A stretch of DNA of 64,000 nt from Desulfoscipio sp. XC116 (GTDB taxonomy: Bacteria > Bacillota > Desulfotomaculia > Desulfotomaculales > Desulfallaceae), in contig NZ_CP156660.1 in NCBI RefSeq assembly GCF_039851975.1, positions 2,857,035 to 2,921,034 of the forward strand. The letters are read 5' to 3'. Below, one piece after another: positions 8,217 to 16,672 of the stretch (its first letter is position 1; each line of letters opens with the position of its first letter). Both the position numbers and the translations under genes were made by a program. The notes beneath the pieces were generated by a model. The model made no database searches and was not told the DNA's origin. It saw only the letters and a list, made by a program, of their open reading frames with translations.

Positions 8217-9029
8217 CTATACTGTTGGTTTATAAAACATTTTATCAATCACTCTTGAGATAGGTCTTTCCAAGGGCAGATATACTTTCCCATAATTAAT
8301 ATCTTCTCTTCTTAGTGCAATTTTATGACAATTAAAACCTATAGCTTTTGCAGGGTTATCTAACCTTTGAAAAGCAGTTAAATCAGATTCCTCAGCTTCT
8401 ATTATTGCTTTAATCTTAACTCTGAGCCTTTTTAGCATTTCATAATAAGTAGCGCTGGATGTAACACCAAGGAATGATTTTATTTTGTTTCTGGATGCAT
8501 TATCATAAGGTATGCAAATATCTGGAAGAAGTATTGAATATTGTTTTGCCCGATATACGCTATCTGATATTGGAAAGCTGAATTCATGCATCCAGAATTC
8601 ATCACACCAGTCATCACAGACCAATGATTTATTAATATTCAATGCTTTCTTATAAAGCAAATCCCATTTATTCTTCAAGTAAACAAGGCTTTCAACTGCC
8701 CCAACAATTCTTGGCGGCAATTTATTATAATCAATATTATCTTTATGTATAATGTCAATGATTGTATTATGCTTTCTGACATCAACAAACATCCGCAAAT
8801 AACCAATTAGGATATCATCAAATTTTAGTCCGTCTTTTGGCTTCCAGTGGTATGACCTTTTATACTTTTTACAACTGCAGCTATCATCACAACAACATGG
8901 CACATATTCCCAGATTTCAACAATGGACGCTTGCTCTTGAATGGGATATAGGTTTCTATTATTTATTGCAGCATTTTTATTAGACTCATCAATTCTGAAC
9001 CGAATTTCCTTAAAACTTAGTATGCTCAT
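8217..9029 (-). CDS. Hypothetical protein with an N-terminal cysteine cluster
   Basis: I do not recognise this 270-residue protein. Residues 45-54 contain CCCDDSCSCK, five cysteines in nine positions, possibly metal-binding. The rest is mixed alpha with many Ile, Lys and Asp, no signal peptide and no clear membrane segment. It contains GVTSSATYYEMLKRLRVK near residue 190. It is AT-rich like its neighbours and lies between a frameshifted phage gene and the methylase on the same strand, so it is probably part of the prophage remnant. The start follows a plausible GGGAG site (AATGGTAGGGAGAATG). No lesion is seen. Confidence 0.6.
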   Translation of the reverse strand: MSILSFKEIRFRIDESNKNAAINNRNLYPIQEQASIVEIWEYVPCCCDDSCSCKKYKRSYHWKPKDGLKFDDILIGYLRMFVDVRKHNTIIDIIHKDNIDYNKLPPRIVGAVESLVYLKNKWDLLYKKALNINKSLVCDDWCDEFWMHEFSFPISDSVYRAKQYSILLPDICIPYDNASRNKIKSFLGVTSSATYYEMLKRLRVKIKAIIEAEESDLTAFQRLDNPAKAIGFNCHKIALRREDINYGKVYLPLERPISRVIDKMFYKPTV

Positions 9030-9128
9030 ATTTTACATTCTCCCTACCATTTCCGATTATATCAAAATAAGCTATAAAGGAATAGAGGAGGAGAAGATTC
9101 CGCTTATATAGATACTTCATGGTATTCG

Positions 9129-10506
9129 TCACCAAGCAACCAGCCCATTTTTCAATTCCGAGTACTTATACTCCTGCCCATCTCTTTCGATAATCACATC
9201 ATCGCCATTTACGCCATCCTTATAATTTATCCAGCGTTTCAATAATAACCTGGCAGTATTTTGGATCAAGCTCAGAGCCGTAGCAGATCCTATCCGTATT
9301 ATCCGCAGCAATAAGAGCGGTACCACTGCCGAGAAAAGTATCCACGACAATATCACCATATTTACTGGAATTTTTAATAATGTACTCAATTAGTGGTACC
9401 GGCTTCATGGTCGGATGGACATCATTGGCTCTTGGTTTGTCAAAATTCCAAATAGTACTCTGCTTTCTGTCACCATTCCAATAATGTGATCCTGTAGGCT
9501 TCCAACCAAAGATAGCCGGTTCATGCTGCCACTGGTATGGTTGCCTTCCCATAACAAATGTATTTTTTACCCATATACAGCATTGAGAATGTTTAAATCC
9601 TGAATCAATAAAAGCTCTTCTAAATATTAACCCCTTGGCATCGGCGTGGAACACATAAAGGCTTGCTCCGTCATCGGATAACCCATATATTCTTTTAAAA
9701 GCATTAAGCAGAAAATTATAGAATTCTTCATCATCCAGGTTATCATTTTGAATTGTCAGTGCATCCTTTGTTTTACCTACATAAGAGATTCCGTATGGAG
9801 GATCTGTTACGGTAAGCCTGGCCTTCTTGCCATTCATTAGTTTTTCTAAATCCTCACCCTTGGTGGCATCGCCACAGATCAGCCTGTGTCTGCCAAGCAT
9901 AATTATATCCCCCGGCTGAATTACCGGTTTATCCGGCACATCGGGAATTTCATCTTCCTTTTCATTATCATCCTCCGGCATATATTCATTCCAAAGCCGC
10001 TCCGCTTCGGAGAAATCAAAACCGGTAAATTCTATATTGAAATCTTTTTCCTTTAATTCATCCAGCAATTTTGCCAAGGATTCAAAGTCCCATTCACCGG
10101 AAATTTTATTAAGAGCAATATTTAAGGCTTTTTCCTTTGTTTTATCAATATCAATGATTACACAATCCACATCGGTATATCCTAATTCTTTTAATACTTT
10201 GCATCGCTGATGGCCACCAATAATGGTCAAATCAATATTTACAATAATTGGCTCCACATAGCCGAACTCTGTAATGCTGTTGCGGATTTTCTCAAATTCA
10301 GTGTCACCAGGCTTTAAATCCTTCCTGGGATTATATTCAGCGTGTTTTAAGTCATCTATTGTTCCTGCCGCCCTGTAATGCCCGAAAGCTGATGGTGTTG
10401 CCTGTCCAGAAGTTGCCATATATAATGACCATATCATGAAGAAAGGAAAGACGCCCCTTTTTTTGGTGTACTGCTGCAGCAACAGCAATACCAGGGGCGC
10501 CACCAC
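9129..10506 (-). pseudogene. ParB-like plus N4/N6 DNA methylase, frameshifted near the C-terminus
   Basis: An N-terminal ParB/sulfiredoxin-type domain (AEYNPRKDL, then IIGGHQRCKVLKELGY) is followed by a DNA methyltransferase domain. DPPYGISYVG is the catalytic motif; FLGSGTALIAA and SELDPKYCQV form the SAM-binding part, with DPPY before FxGxG (beta class order). Such enzymes are common phage orphan methylases. The frame ends at IIETLDKL (9220), but the +1 frame continues RWINYKDGVNGDDV...YKYSEL to 9129 in the way the family does. Removing one A from GAAACGC near 9236-9241 restores it. The loss is only ~30 residues, so activity could remain. The start is uncertain: the transposon abuts the 5' end and the ATG at 10419 is an alternative. 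Confidence 0.75.
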
Positions 10507-10508
10507 GT

Positions 10509-11058
10509 ATGGTCATTTTAACAGAATATGAGCTAATTGAAAACCTTGAAAAAAGTGTTTTTTGTAAAGAGCGCGGAGCAGATTCCCTGTCCCTGTTGTA
10601 ACGGGCCACTGGATGTCATCGGCAGCCGGCAACGCAAGTACATAAATGGCCTTGGCGATCAGATCGTGCTCATCATTCGCCGGCTCCGTTGTGAACACTG
10701 CCGTCGGATCCATCACGAACTTCCGGATATACTCGTCCCGTACAAACGCCACAGCAGAAAAAGCATTGAGGCGGTCATAGCCGGAGACACCGCACTGACC
10801 GTCACCGCTGACGAATCCACATTAGGCCGTTGGCGCAGTTGGTTTAGTGAAATGTATTATCACTTCCTGGGTTGCCTGGCCTCCATCGCTACCTTACTCG
10901 GTAACCAATCTGTGAAAGAATCGTCCTGTCTTTCCCAGTCTGCGCTCACAAGGATTTGGGACTATGTTGGCAACGCCACCGGCTGGCTGGCCAGAGTTGT
11001 CCGATCAGTGGCAAACACAAATTGTTGGGTACATACCCGTTCTGCATTCCCGTCCTGA
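10509..11058 (+). pseudogene. Zinc-ribbon transposon protein (DUF6431-like) with an apparent frameshift
   Basis: The longer frame runs from about 10537 and carries CPCCNGPLDV and RLRCEHCRRIHHELPD, a four-Cys zinc ribbon followed by a helical region. Just upstream, the ATG at 10509 opens MVILTEYELIENLEKSV in another frame. The two join if one T is removed from the T6 run at 10558-10563, giving NLEKSVFVKSAEQIPCP. So the gene either has a single-base lesion or uses slippage at the T run. Such proteins accompany Firmicute transposases; their role is not established. No good ribosome binding site is visible for the downstream frame alone. Confidence 0.55.
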
Positions 11059-11107
11059 CGGTCAGGATATAAACTCATGCTAAGCCTAAAAATTAGGGGG
11101 TTTTAGC

Positions 11108-12460
11108 ATGAAAGACCAACAAAAGGCCGAAGAGATTGCCGCTCAGCGGATGCAACTACTATCCCCGCTGCTAGCGGACGGGCTTGATGCGGCCAAAATC
11201 AGGGAAATTAAGAAAGATATCTGCCAGCAGACCGGACTATCCGAGCGTACGCTGCGCAGATACCTGGCCCAGTACCGGGCAGTCGGCTTTAGGGGACTAA
11301 AACCTAAAGGCAAAGGCCGGCAAACCGAAGAAGCTATACCATCAAATATCCTAACTCAGGCCATCCTGTTGCGTCGTGAGGTGCCCGGTCGCAGCATCGC
11401 TCAGATCATTCAGATTATGGAATGGGAAGGGCTGATCCAGGAAGGGCGGATTAAACGCAGCACCCTGCAGGAGAAGTTGGCCGAGAAAGGCTACAGCACA
11501 AGACAGATGCGCATGTACTCCGACAGCGGCGTGGCGGCTCGGCGATTCCAAAAGAAGCACCGCAACCAGCTCGTACATTCCGACATCAAATACGGCCCCT
11601 ACCTGCCAATCGGCAAGGATGGCGCTAAAAAGCAGGTCTACCTGGTCACCTTCATCGACGATGCCACCCGCTTTGTGCTGCACGGCGAGTTCTACCCGAC
11701 GCTGGATCAGGTCATTGTAGAAGATTGCTTCCGTAAAGCGATTCACAAATACGGAGTTCCCGAAGCGGTATATTTCGACAACGGTAGCCAGTATCGCACT
11801 AAATGGATGCATCGCACCTGCAGCAAATTAGGCACCCGGCTAGTATTTGCAAAACCGTACTCTCCGGAGGCAACCGGTAAAGTAGAAAGGTTTAACCGGG
11901 TGGTGGACGCCTTCTTAGGCGAGGCCAAACTGGAAAAACCACAATCGCTGGACAAGTTAAATGAGCTGTTTTGGGTCTGGCTGGAGGAGTGCTACCACAA
12001 CAAGCCGCATTCCGGGCTAGATGGTAGCGCCAGCCCGCATGCTGCCTACCGCAGTGACAACAAGGCACTAAGGTATTTGGATCCACAAACCATCGCTAAC
12101 GCCTTTTTGCACTGTGAAAAACGGAAAGTGGACAAGGCTGGCTGCATCAGCTTTAACGGCAATAAGTACGAAGTCGGGCTGCCGTTTATCGGGTGTAAAG
12201 TGCAAGTCATCTACGACCCCGCTAACATCACTGAACTGACTATTGAATATGAAGGGCACGCACCCTGGACAGCTAGGCAGTTAGTAATCGGCCAGCGAGC
12301 CGGGAAACGCCCCCCGCTGCCGGAACACCTGCAGCCCAAGCCCGCCGAATCGTCGCGACTCCTGGCTGCAGCCGCCCTGAAAAACCAGCAGCGTAAAGAG
12401 CAGCAGGCTCCAGCCATTTCTTTTAGAGCCGTGAACAAGGAGGATAACAGTCATGTTTGA
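11108..12460 (+). CDS. DDE integrase-type transposase
   Basis: This 450-residue protein has N-terminal helix-turn-helix segments (GLSERTLRRYLAQYRAVGF) and an rve integrase core. The first Asp is in VHSDIKYGPYLP (about residue 155), the second in VYFDNGSQYRT (about 220) and the Glu in SPEATGKVERFNR (about 262). A Mu-type C-terminal beta domain follows. It catalyses strand transfer of the element. The ATG is preceded by AGGGGG. It overlaps the ATPase gene by 8 bp. It appears intact. The closest general description is an IS481/Mu-like transposase working with an ATPase partner. Confidence 0.85.
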   Translation: MKDQQKAEEIAAQRMQLLSPLLADGLDAAKIREIKKDICQQTGLSERTLRRYLAQYRAVGFRGLKPKGKGRQTEEAIPSNILTQAILLRREVPGRSIAQIIQIMEWEGLIQEGRIKRSTLQEKLAEKGYSTRQMRMYSDSGVAARRFQKKHRNQLVHSDIKYGPYLPIGKDGAKKQVYLVTFIDDATRFVLHGEFYPTLDQVIVEDCFRKAIHKYGVPEAVYFDNGSQYRTKWMHRTCSKLGTRLVFAKPYSPEATGKVERFNRVVDAFLGEAKLEKPQSLDKLNELFWVWLEECYHNKPHSGLDGSASPHAAYRSDNKALRYLDPQTIANAFLHCEKRKVDKAGCISFNGNKYEVGLPFIGCKVQVIYDPANITELTIEYEGHAPWTARQLVIGQRAGKRPPLPEHLQPKPAESSRLLAAAALKNQQRKEQQAPAISFRAVNKEDNSHV

Positions 12461-13253
12461 ATCCTTCTACGGCCTGTCTAAAACACCGTTCTCCCGGGAC
12501 ATCCCAACGGATCAGTTGTACCAATCGCTGATGCTAGATGAGACACTGGGCCGATTGGAATATGCCGCCCGTAGGCAACTTTTCGCCGTGGTTACCGGTG
12601 ACTGCGGTACCGGTAAAACAACCACCATCCGCCTGTTCAAGGCCTCTTTAAATCCGGCCATGTTCATGGTGATGTATCTGGCGGACTCCAAACTTACCCC
12701 CCGGCATTTCTACAAGGGCCTATTGGAACAGCTAGGCTGTGAAGCCAAGTTTTATCGCGGCGACGCCAAGCGCCAGTTGCACCGGGAAGTCGAACTCATG
12801 CGCGGTATTCAGCAACTGCAGCCGGTTGTTATCGTAGACGAAGCGCATCTTTTGGACAAAGAAATGCTGGAAGAGGTACGATTCTTGTTGAACTTTAAAA
12901 TGGATGCCCAAAGTCCTATGGCCCTGATCTTGGTGGGTCAGAGCGAACTGTGGGATAAGTTCCAGCTTCAAGCGTACGCCGCCATCCGCCAACGGATCGA
13001 CCTGCAGTGTAAACTGCCGCACCTGGACCGTTCCCAAGTCGGGGAATATATTAATCGGCACCTGGCTTATGCCGGTGCCGAACACGATATCTTTTCAGAT
13101 AATGCGGTTGATCAGGTGTTCCGGTATTCCAGCGGTGCAGTCAGGCTTGTTAACAAAGTCTGCACCCATTGCTTGCTCTATGGAGCTCAAAACGGTCGTC
13201 GGATTATTGATGATCACATGGTGAAGTTGGTTATCCAGGGAGAATTGTTATAA
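12453..13253 (+). CDS. ExeA/TniB-type AAA ATPase of the transposon
   Basis: The 266 residues begin MFESFYGLSKTPFSRDIP, the usual opening of ExeA-like ATPases. Walker A is GDCGTGKTTT (about residues 49-58), Walker B is VVIVDEAHLL (about 125) and the sensor region is ALILVGQSEL. In transposons such ATPases select target DNA and activate the transposase. The start overlaps the transposase end, and GGAGGATAACAGTC provides the ribosome binding site. It appears complete. Confidence 0.85.
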   Translation: MFESFYGLSKTPFSRDIPTDQLYQSLMLDETLGRLEYAARRQLFAVVTGDCGTGKTTTIRLFKASLNPAMFMVMYLADSKLTPRHFYKGLLEQLGCEAKFYRGDAKRQLHREVELMRGIQQLQPVVIVDEAHLLDKEMLEEVRFLLNFKMDAQSPMALILVGQSELWDKFQLQAYAAIRQRIDLQCKLPHLDRSQVGEYINRHLAYAGAEHDIFSDNAVDQVFRYSSGAVRLVNKVCTHCLLYGAQNGRRIIDDHMVKLVIQGELL

Positions 13254-13491
13254 TTCTCCCTTCCCCGGGCCGGTGGGCACTAAGTCCGTCAATTCACGGA
13301 CAACTAACACCGTCTATTGCTGGACGTTACAGATCGTCAGTAACAATCTATATTTAACCGCTTAAATTCCATATAATTCTCTCCTCCCTGAGAATAGAAA
13401 AACTCCGGCGGCTAACCAGAGTTTATTTTCCATTCTCTAAAATTTAAAATTTGCTATTTCCACACGGAAATTTATCAAGATAAATCCAAAA

Positions 13492-14409
13492 TCAAAAATC
13501 TAATTTTAAAATTTCCTGTCCTGTTATTTCTAGCGATATATCCCACACCGCATTCTTCCACAATTTTACACCATCAGCACATAAACATTGTTCTATTTCC
13601 TGTCGAATATTACCCATTTTGTTATTTATACTTTCCATCCGTTTTTTTAATGCATCTGCTGCTCTTTCTTCAAAATTGGCTTCCCTTAATATTTCATCCT
13701 GCAACCTTCTTCGCTGAACGCTATCTACATTCTTTAATAAATTCTCTTTTATTACCTCATTAGGCGGTATTATTTTACCGTTATCATATTGTAATATTTT
13801 TCCTTCCAGCCAGCCTAAGAACTGTGGAGTTGTCATAGCGTTTAACTCAACCCTATTGGTTTGTAGCCATGTTTTCCAAGCGGACGGAACATAATCTGCT
13901 ACTGCTTTGTTCCTATCCTTATTTTCTATGCTTTCAGGCTCTAACCCCATCTGTAATGCCTCTTCAGGCTCAAGTCCAAGATTAATTATTTTAACTTTTC
14001 TACCCGGCCTTGCCTTGGTTTCCTCTTGTAAACTTTCATATATCTTAGTCCCTGCGGCATCGGCATCATGAACACAAAAGAATAATATCTCCTCTTCTGT
14101 ATCCCCCAGCATATCTAATAGATCCCGTACTGCTCTGCTGGCATAGCCTTTAGATGTTAATAAAGCTATATCATGTCTTTCTGGAAATTTTGCATCTTTC
14201 AAACTTCGGAAAAACCCTTCTTTTTCAATATATAGTATCTTATTAAAAGTCCATGCAGGTCTTTGGTAGTTTTCCACCGAGATGGTGCCAATAGGAGTCA
14301 CTATTTGTCCCCCTTTCATTTTGGATAGTGTCAGGTCTGATGCTCCTATTTTTTCGTCAATAATTGATTGAATTATCCACACAACAAATTTTAACGAAAG
14401 GATAGTCAT
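13492..14409 (-). CDS. TOPRIM-domain protein resembling the C-terminal half of Spo11/TopoVI-A
   Basis: This 305-residue frame contains ILYIEKEGFFRSL (about residue 58), a TOPRIM-type glutamate motif, and FFCVHDADAAGTKIYE (about 110), the DxD motif. TSKGYASRAVRDLL lies between, followed by a helical tail. The order and spacing recall the TOPRIM part of Spo11/topoisomerase VI subunit A-like proteins. The N-terminal DNA-cleaving Tyr domain is absent and an in-frame stop lies just upstream of the ATG at 14409. It is therefore probably the 3' remnant of a longer plasmid or phage gene, although a free-standing protein is possible. It marks the right edge of the AT-rich island. Confidence 0.45.
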   Translation of the reverse strand: MTILSLKFVVWIIQSIIDEKIGASDLTLSKMKGGQIVTPIGTISVENYQRPAWTFNKILYIEKEGFFRSLKDAKFPERHDIALLTSKGYASRAVRDLLDMLGDTEEEILFFCVHDADAAGTKIYESLQEETKARPGRKVKIINLGLEPEEALQMGLEPESIENKDRNKAVADYVPSAWKTWLQTNRVELNAMTTPQFLGWLEGKILQYDNGKIIPPNEVIKENLLKNVDSVQRRRLQDEILREANFEERAADALKKRMESINNKMGNIRQEIEQCLCADGVKLWKNAVWDISLEITGQEILKLDF

Positions 14410-14718
14410 TGTTATGTCTGCAATTATTGACTATTCATTCTATTTACTTTTTCCTACCGCTTCTTAAGCTTCACGATTGCTTCAACGTGCCTTGAACGGT
14501 CAAAAAAGATGCCGTTAGAAGTTGGTTACCCCTTGGCGGCAGGTTCATTATGATATATTTTCATCACGCACTCCCCATGCCTTGTGACGATAATCCTGAT
14601 GTATTTTATATCGGTTAATTCTTTTTTGCTGGTAAATAACCAACTATTATTCAACTATCTTATAAATCAACTCAGCCTTCGTATATTTACCTCGAAGGCT
14701 GAGTTAACATTTGGAATA
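14410..14718. other. Gap with possible coding remnants and a terminator
   Basis: No intact gene. On the minus strand, short frames read KYIRIIVTRHGECVMKIYHN and then FFDRSRHVEAIVKLKKR, which look like eroded coding sequence I cannot assign. The terminator at 14669-14705 belongs to the gene at 14719. Confidence 0.3.
14669..14705. terminator. Strong hairpin after the DUF3795 gene
   Basis: AACTCAGCCTTCG (14669-14681) and CGAAGGCTGAGTT (14693-14705) are exact inverted repeats, 13 bp stem with an 11-nt loop. It lies 14 bp past the stop of the minus-strand gene; the T-run after it is weak. Confidence 0.65.
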
Positions 14719-15255
14719 TTATTCAGAAAGCTTTAACTTGCTCGAACTTTGTATAATTTCGTCCTTATGTAGATTCACAAAATTACAACTAGGCGTTGTA
14801 CCGCATTTCCTACATGCCATATCATAGGCAGAATTCAATGTGCCGCATTCTGGACACGAGTAATGCTCAATCATTTCTTCATACCATTTTTCATACCCAA
14901 CTTCCTTTATACGCTCTTGAGATTTCCACAGCTCTATTCTATGTGGCAATTGGACTTGAAATTCTTTTAATTCGGCACAAGGATACTCAGAGCATTCACC
15001 GCAAAAGTCTATCTTCTTTTCAGCCGCACAATTTCTCATTTTACAATTTTCTTTACAGAAAAAAAATAGTTTTTCGGACCGGCAGCCATAACATTCCAAT
15101 TCTTCAACTGGACGATTAAAAAGTTTTGCCCTCTCTTTGAGCTTTTCTGGAGCTTCCTTAGTTCCAATAAAATAAGTACACGAAGGACAAAACAAACCAC
15201 ATACGGCAGCATGCCGTTTATCTGGAGTACATAAACGCAATTTTTCACTTTTCAT
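14719..15255 (-). CDS. Cysteine-rich DUF3795-type protein with C-terminal zinc ribbon
   Basis: The 178 residues carry the DUF3795 pattern: CGLFCPSCTYFIGT (residues 19-32), ECYGCRSE, CKENCKMRNCAAEK, then DFCGECSEYPC. A second module at the C-terminus, YSCPECGTLNSAYDMACRKCG, is a typical zinc ribbon. DUF3795 proteins are common in anaerobes and presumed metal-binding; no reaction is known. The start at 15255 follows GAGGAAAATTT. It stands alone, with its own terminator downstream and a 300-bp gap upstream. Cysteine spacing is intact. Confidence 0.75.
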   Translation of the reverse strand: MKSEKLRLCTPDKRHAAVCGLFCPSCTYFIGTKEAPEKLKERAKLFNRPVEELECYGCRSEKLFFFCKENCKMRNCAAEKKIDFCGECSEYPCAELKEFQVQLPHRIELWKSQERIKEVGYEKWYEEMIEHYSCPECGTLNSAYDMACRKCGTTPSCNFVNLHKDEIIQSSSKLKLSE

Positions 15256-15558
15256 AAATTTTCCTCCTCATTACACACGATATTACAGTTCACCATTTAT
15301 AACTGATTAGGGTATTACCTCAACGTACATGAATAGGCATAATTGGTGTAGTAGAATACGACACAAGAGGACATACCAGCACAGTAGGGTTTTGGTAAAT
15401 GCTTTTACTGGACAAGTTGAAATGTACTTGCCACATCCCTTTGACGCAATGCCAACCGACTTGTTTCTAACTATGCAGTAATTTACCCATAAAAAATCCC
15501 TCCTCAATCATAGTCTATAAATTAGACAACCGGGGAAGGAAAAGGTTACAAAAAATTA
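15256..15558. other. Gap with a leader-like mini-ORF
   Basis: On the minus strand a strong GAGGAGGG precedes ATG GGT AAA TTA CTG and the frame closes after seven codons (MGKLLHS, about 15490). An overlapping 66-codon frame (15507-15307, TTG start) reads SKGCGKYISTCPVKAF, which vaguely recalls a ferredoxin cluster motif, but the TTG is part of the ribosome binding site. I call no gene here. Confidence 0.3.
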
Positions 15559-16386
15559 TTATGAAAGTATTTGCCATTCTTTTTTCTTAATTCCTTCTCG
15601 GATTCTCTCTTTTAATGCTTGGTCGGCAGAATCCGGATAAAGTGTCTGGTATAGCTCTTTAAGATTTTTAAGCTTCTTAGCTTCCTGTAGAGCATGAGTG
15701 TTTACTGCTTGTTTTTTAATCGAAGTTTCCTCTTTCGTAATCCAACCATGCTTCAAAGCAAAGCACACCCATTGTTCACATTTGCAGGGATTAGATTTTT
15801 TAATCAAACTGCACCTGTTATTCATATACCCAAACCACCTCTTCTTAGCTCTATGCAAGGTTGTCTTTACCTTATTAAGGGAACAGCCAAGAATTTCTGC
15901 TACTTGTTTGTGAGAAAGCCCAAGTGTAATTACCATGCAGAATATTTTTCTTTGTTCGCCGGTTAGACATTCGGTAAGACTGTGCAAGCATTTAAACCTA
16001 GTTTCCCTTGCCAAATATAGAGTTTCAGGGTCATTCTCCGCCGGATTTGAATCAATTATATTTTCTACCCTTAACCCTAATTTCTCCAGCTCATCCTCCA
16101 AATATTGTGTAGGTAAATTTTTTTTCCTTTTCAAATAATTATTGCTTACATTCAGCGTAATTCGATATATCCATGTGAAAAATGAGCTATCATGCCTAAA
16201 TGAACCATAAGATTTTAAAGCACGATAAAACGCTTCCTGGGTAATTTCTTCAGCTTCGTCAGGATTTCCAGTAAGCCCAAGCGCAAGGTTGTAAACTTTA
16301 TGATAATTTTCGCTATATAAATGCTCAAACTCTTCTTTGTATGTATTAACCAAGAAAACCATTCCTTTACGAAGCATTTTACACAA
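15559..16386 (-). CDS. ECF-type RNA polymerase sigma factor with cysteine-containing C-terminal extension
   Basis: Sigma region 2 is at about residues 25-95 (HKVYNLALGLTGNPDEAEEI, then FTWIYRITLNVSNNYLKRKK). Region 4 is at about 130-185, with LSHKQVAEILGCSLNKVKTT as the helix-turn-helix. A further ~85 residues follow, beginning SNPCKCEQWVCFALKHGW, whose three close cysteines could bind metal or sense redox. No anti-sigma gene is adjacent, so the extension may do the regulating. The first ATG is at 16386; the ATG or TTG ten to fourteen codons downstream, behind AAAGGA, is an alternative. A good sigma-A promoter precedes it (16428-16456). Confidence 0.85.
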   Translation of the reverse strand: MCKMLRKGMVFLVNTYKEEFEHLYSENYHKVYNLALGLTGNPDEAEEITQEAFYRALKSYGSFRHDSSFFTWIYRITLNVSNNYLKRKKNLPTQYLEDELEKLGLRVENIIDSNPAENDPETLYLARETRFKCLHSLTECLTGEQRKIFCMVITLGLSHKQVAEILGCSLNKVKTTLHRAKKRWFGYMNNRCSLIKKSNPCKCEQWVCFALKHGWITKEETSIKKQAVNTHALQEAKKLKNLKELYQTLYPDSADQALKERIREGIKKKEWQILS

Positions 16387-16427
16387 TTGTTAAATAACCT
16401 AAATTTATCCCCTTTAAGTATCTATAT

Positions 16428-16456
16428 ATAATACTTCTATAAAACTTGTTTATCAA
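16428..16456 (-). promoter_or_regulatory. Sigma-A-like promoter for the ECF sigma gene
   Basis: On the minus strand: TTGATA (16456-16451), 17-bp spacer, TATTAT (16433-16428). It sits about 40 bp upstream of the first ATG. Both hexamers match five of six consensus bases. Confidence 0.6.
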
Positions 16457-16672
16457 GCAAATTTTATTATAACTACACAAAGAAATAAGCTGTATTGGTT
16501 ATATACAACCAATTTTTTTGTTTCAAATTGTGGTTTTAAGAGTAACATCTTCAAAAATCTCCAATGTCATCTATAAAATGCCCCAAAAAAAAGGACCGAA
16601 AAATACACTTTTTAAGCCCAATTTTTGCTCATTTTTCGCTTCAAAGCCACTATATATTGTGGTCAAACCGTC

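Larger units (their letters stand above)
10509..13253 (+). mobile_element. Three-gene DDE transposon (DUF6431, integrase-like transposase, ExeA-type ATPase)
   Basis: Three plus-strand genes run against the surrounding minus-strand phage genes. They are GC-richer than those genes and combine a zinc-ribbon protein, an rve-fold transposase and an AAA ATPase. The transposase-plus-ATPase pair recalls TniA/TniB and IstA/IstB. The left end must lie just before 10509, at the 5' end of the methylase, and the right end within about 100-240 bp after 13253. I could not find convincing terminal inverted repeats or a target duplication by eye, so the limits given are those of the coding region. Confidence 0.7.

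Noticed and set aside
9129-9389. Separate small membrane-like protein after the methylase
   Set aside because: The N-terminal part is a shadow of the methylase in another frame; only its C-terminus is real and it fits the methylase tail after a frameshift.
10352-10609. Minus-strand frames across the methylase start and transposon left end
   Set aside because: They span the element junction and no ribosome site or family resemblance supports them.
15307-15507. A 66-codon minus-strand frame with SKGCGKYISTCPVKAF, resembling a ferredoxin cluster motif
   Set aside because: Its TTG start lies within a GAGGAGGG that serves another ATG, and the rest has no ferredoxin-like sequence.
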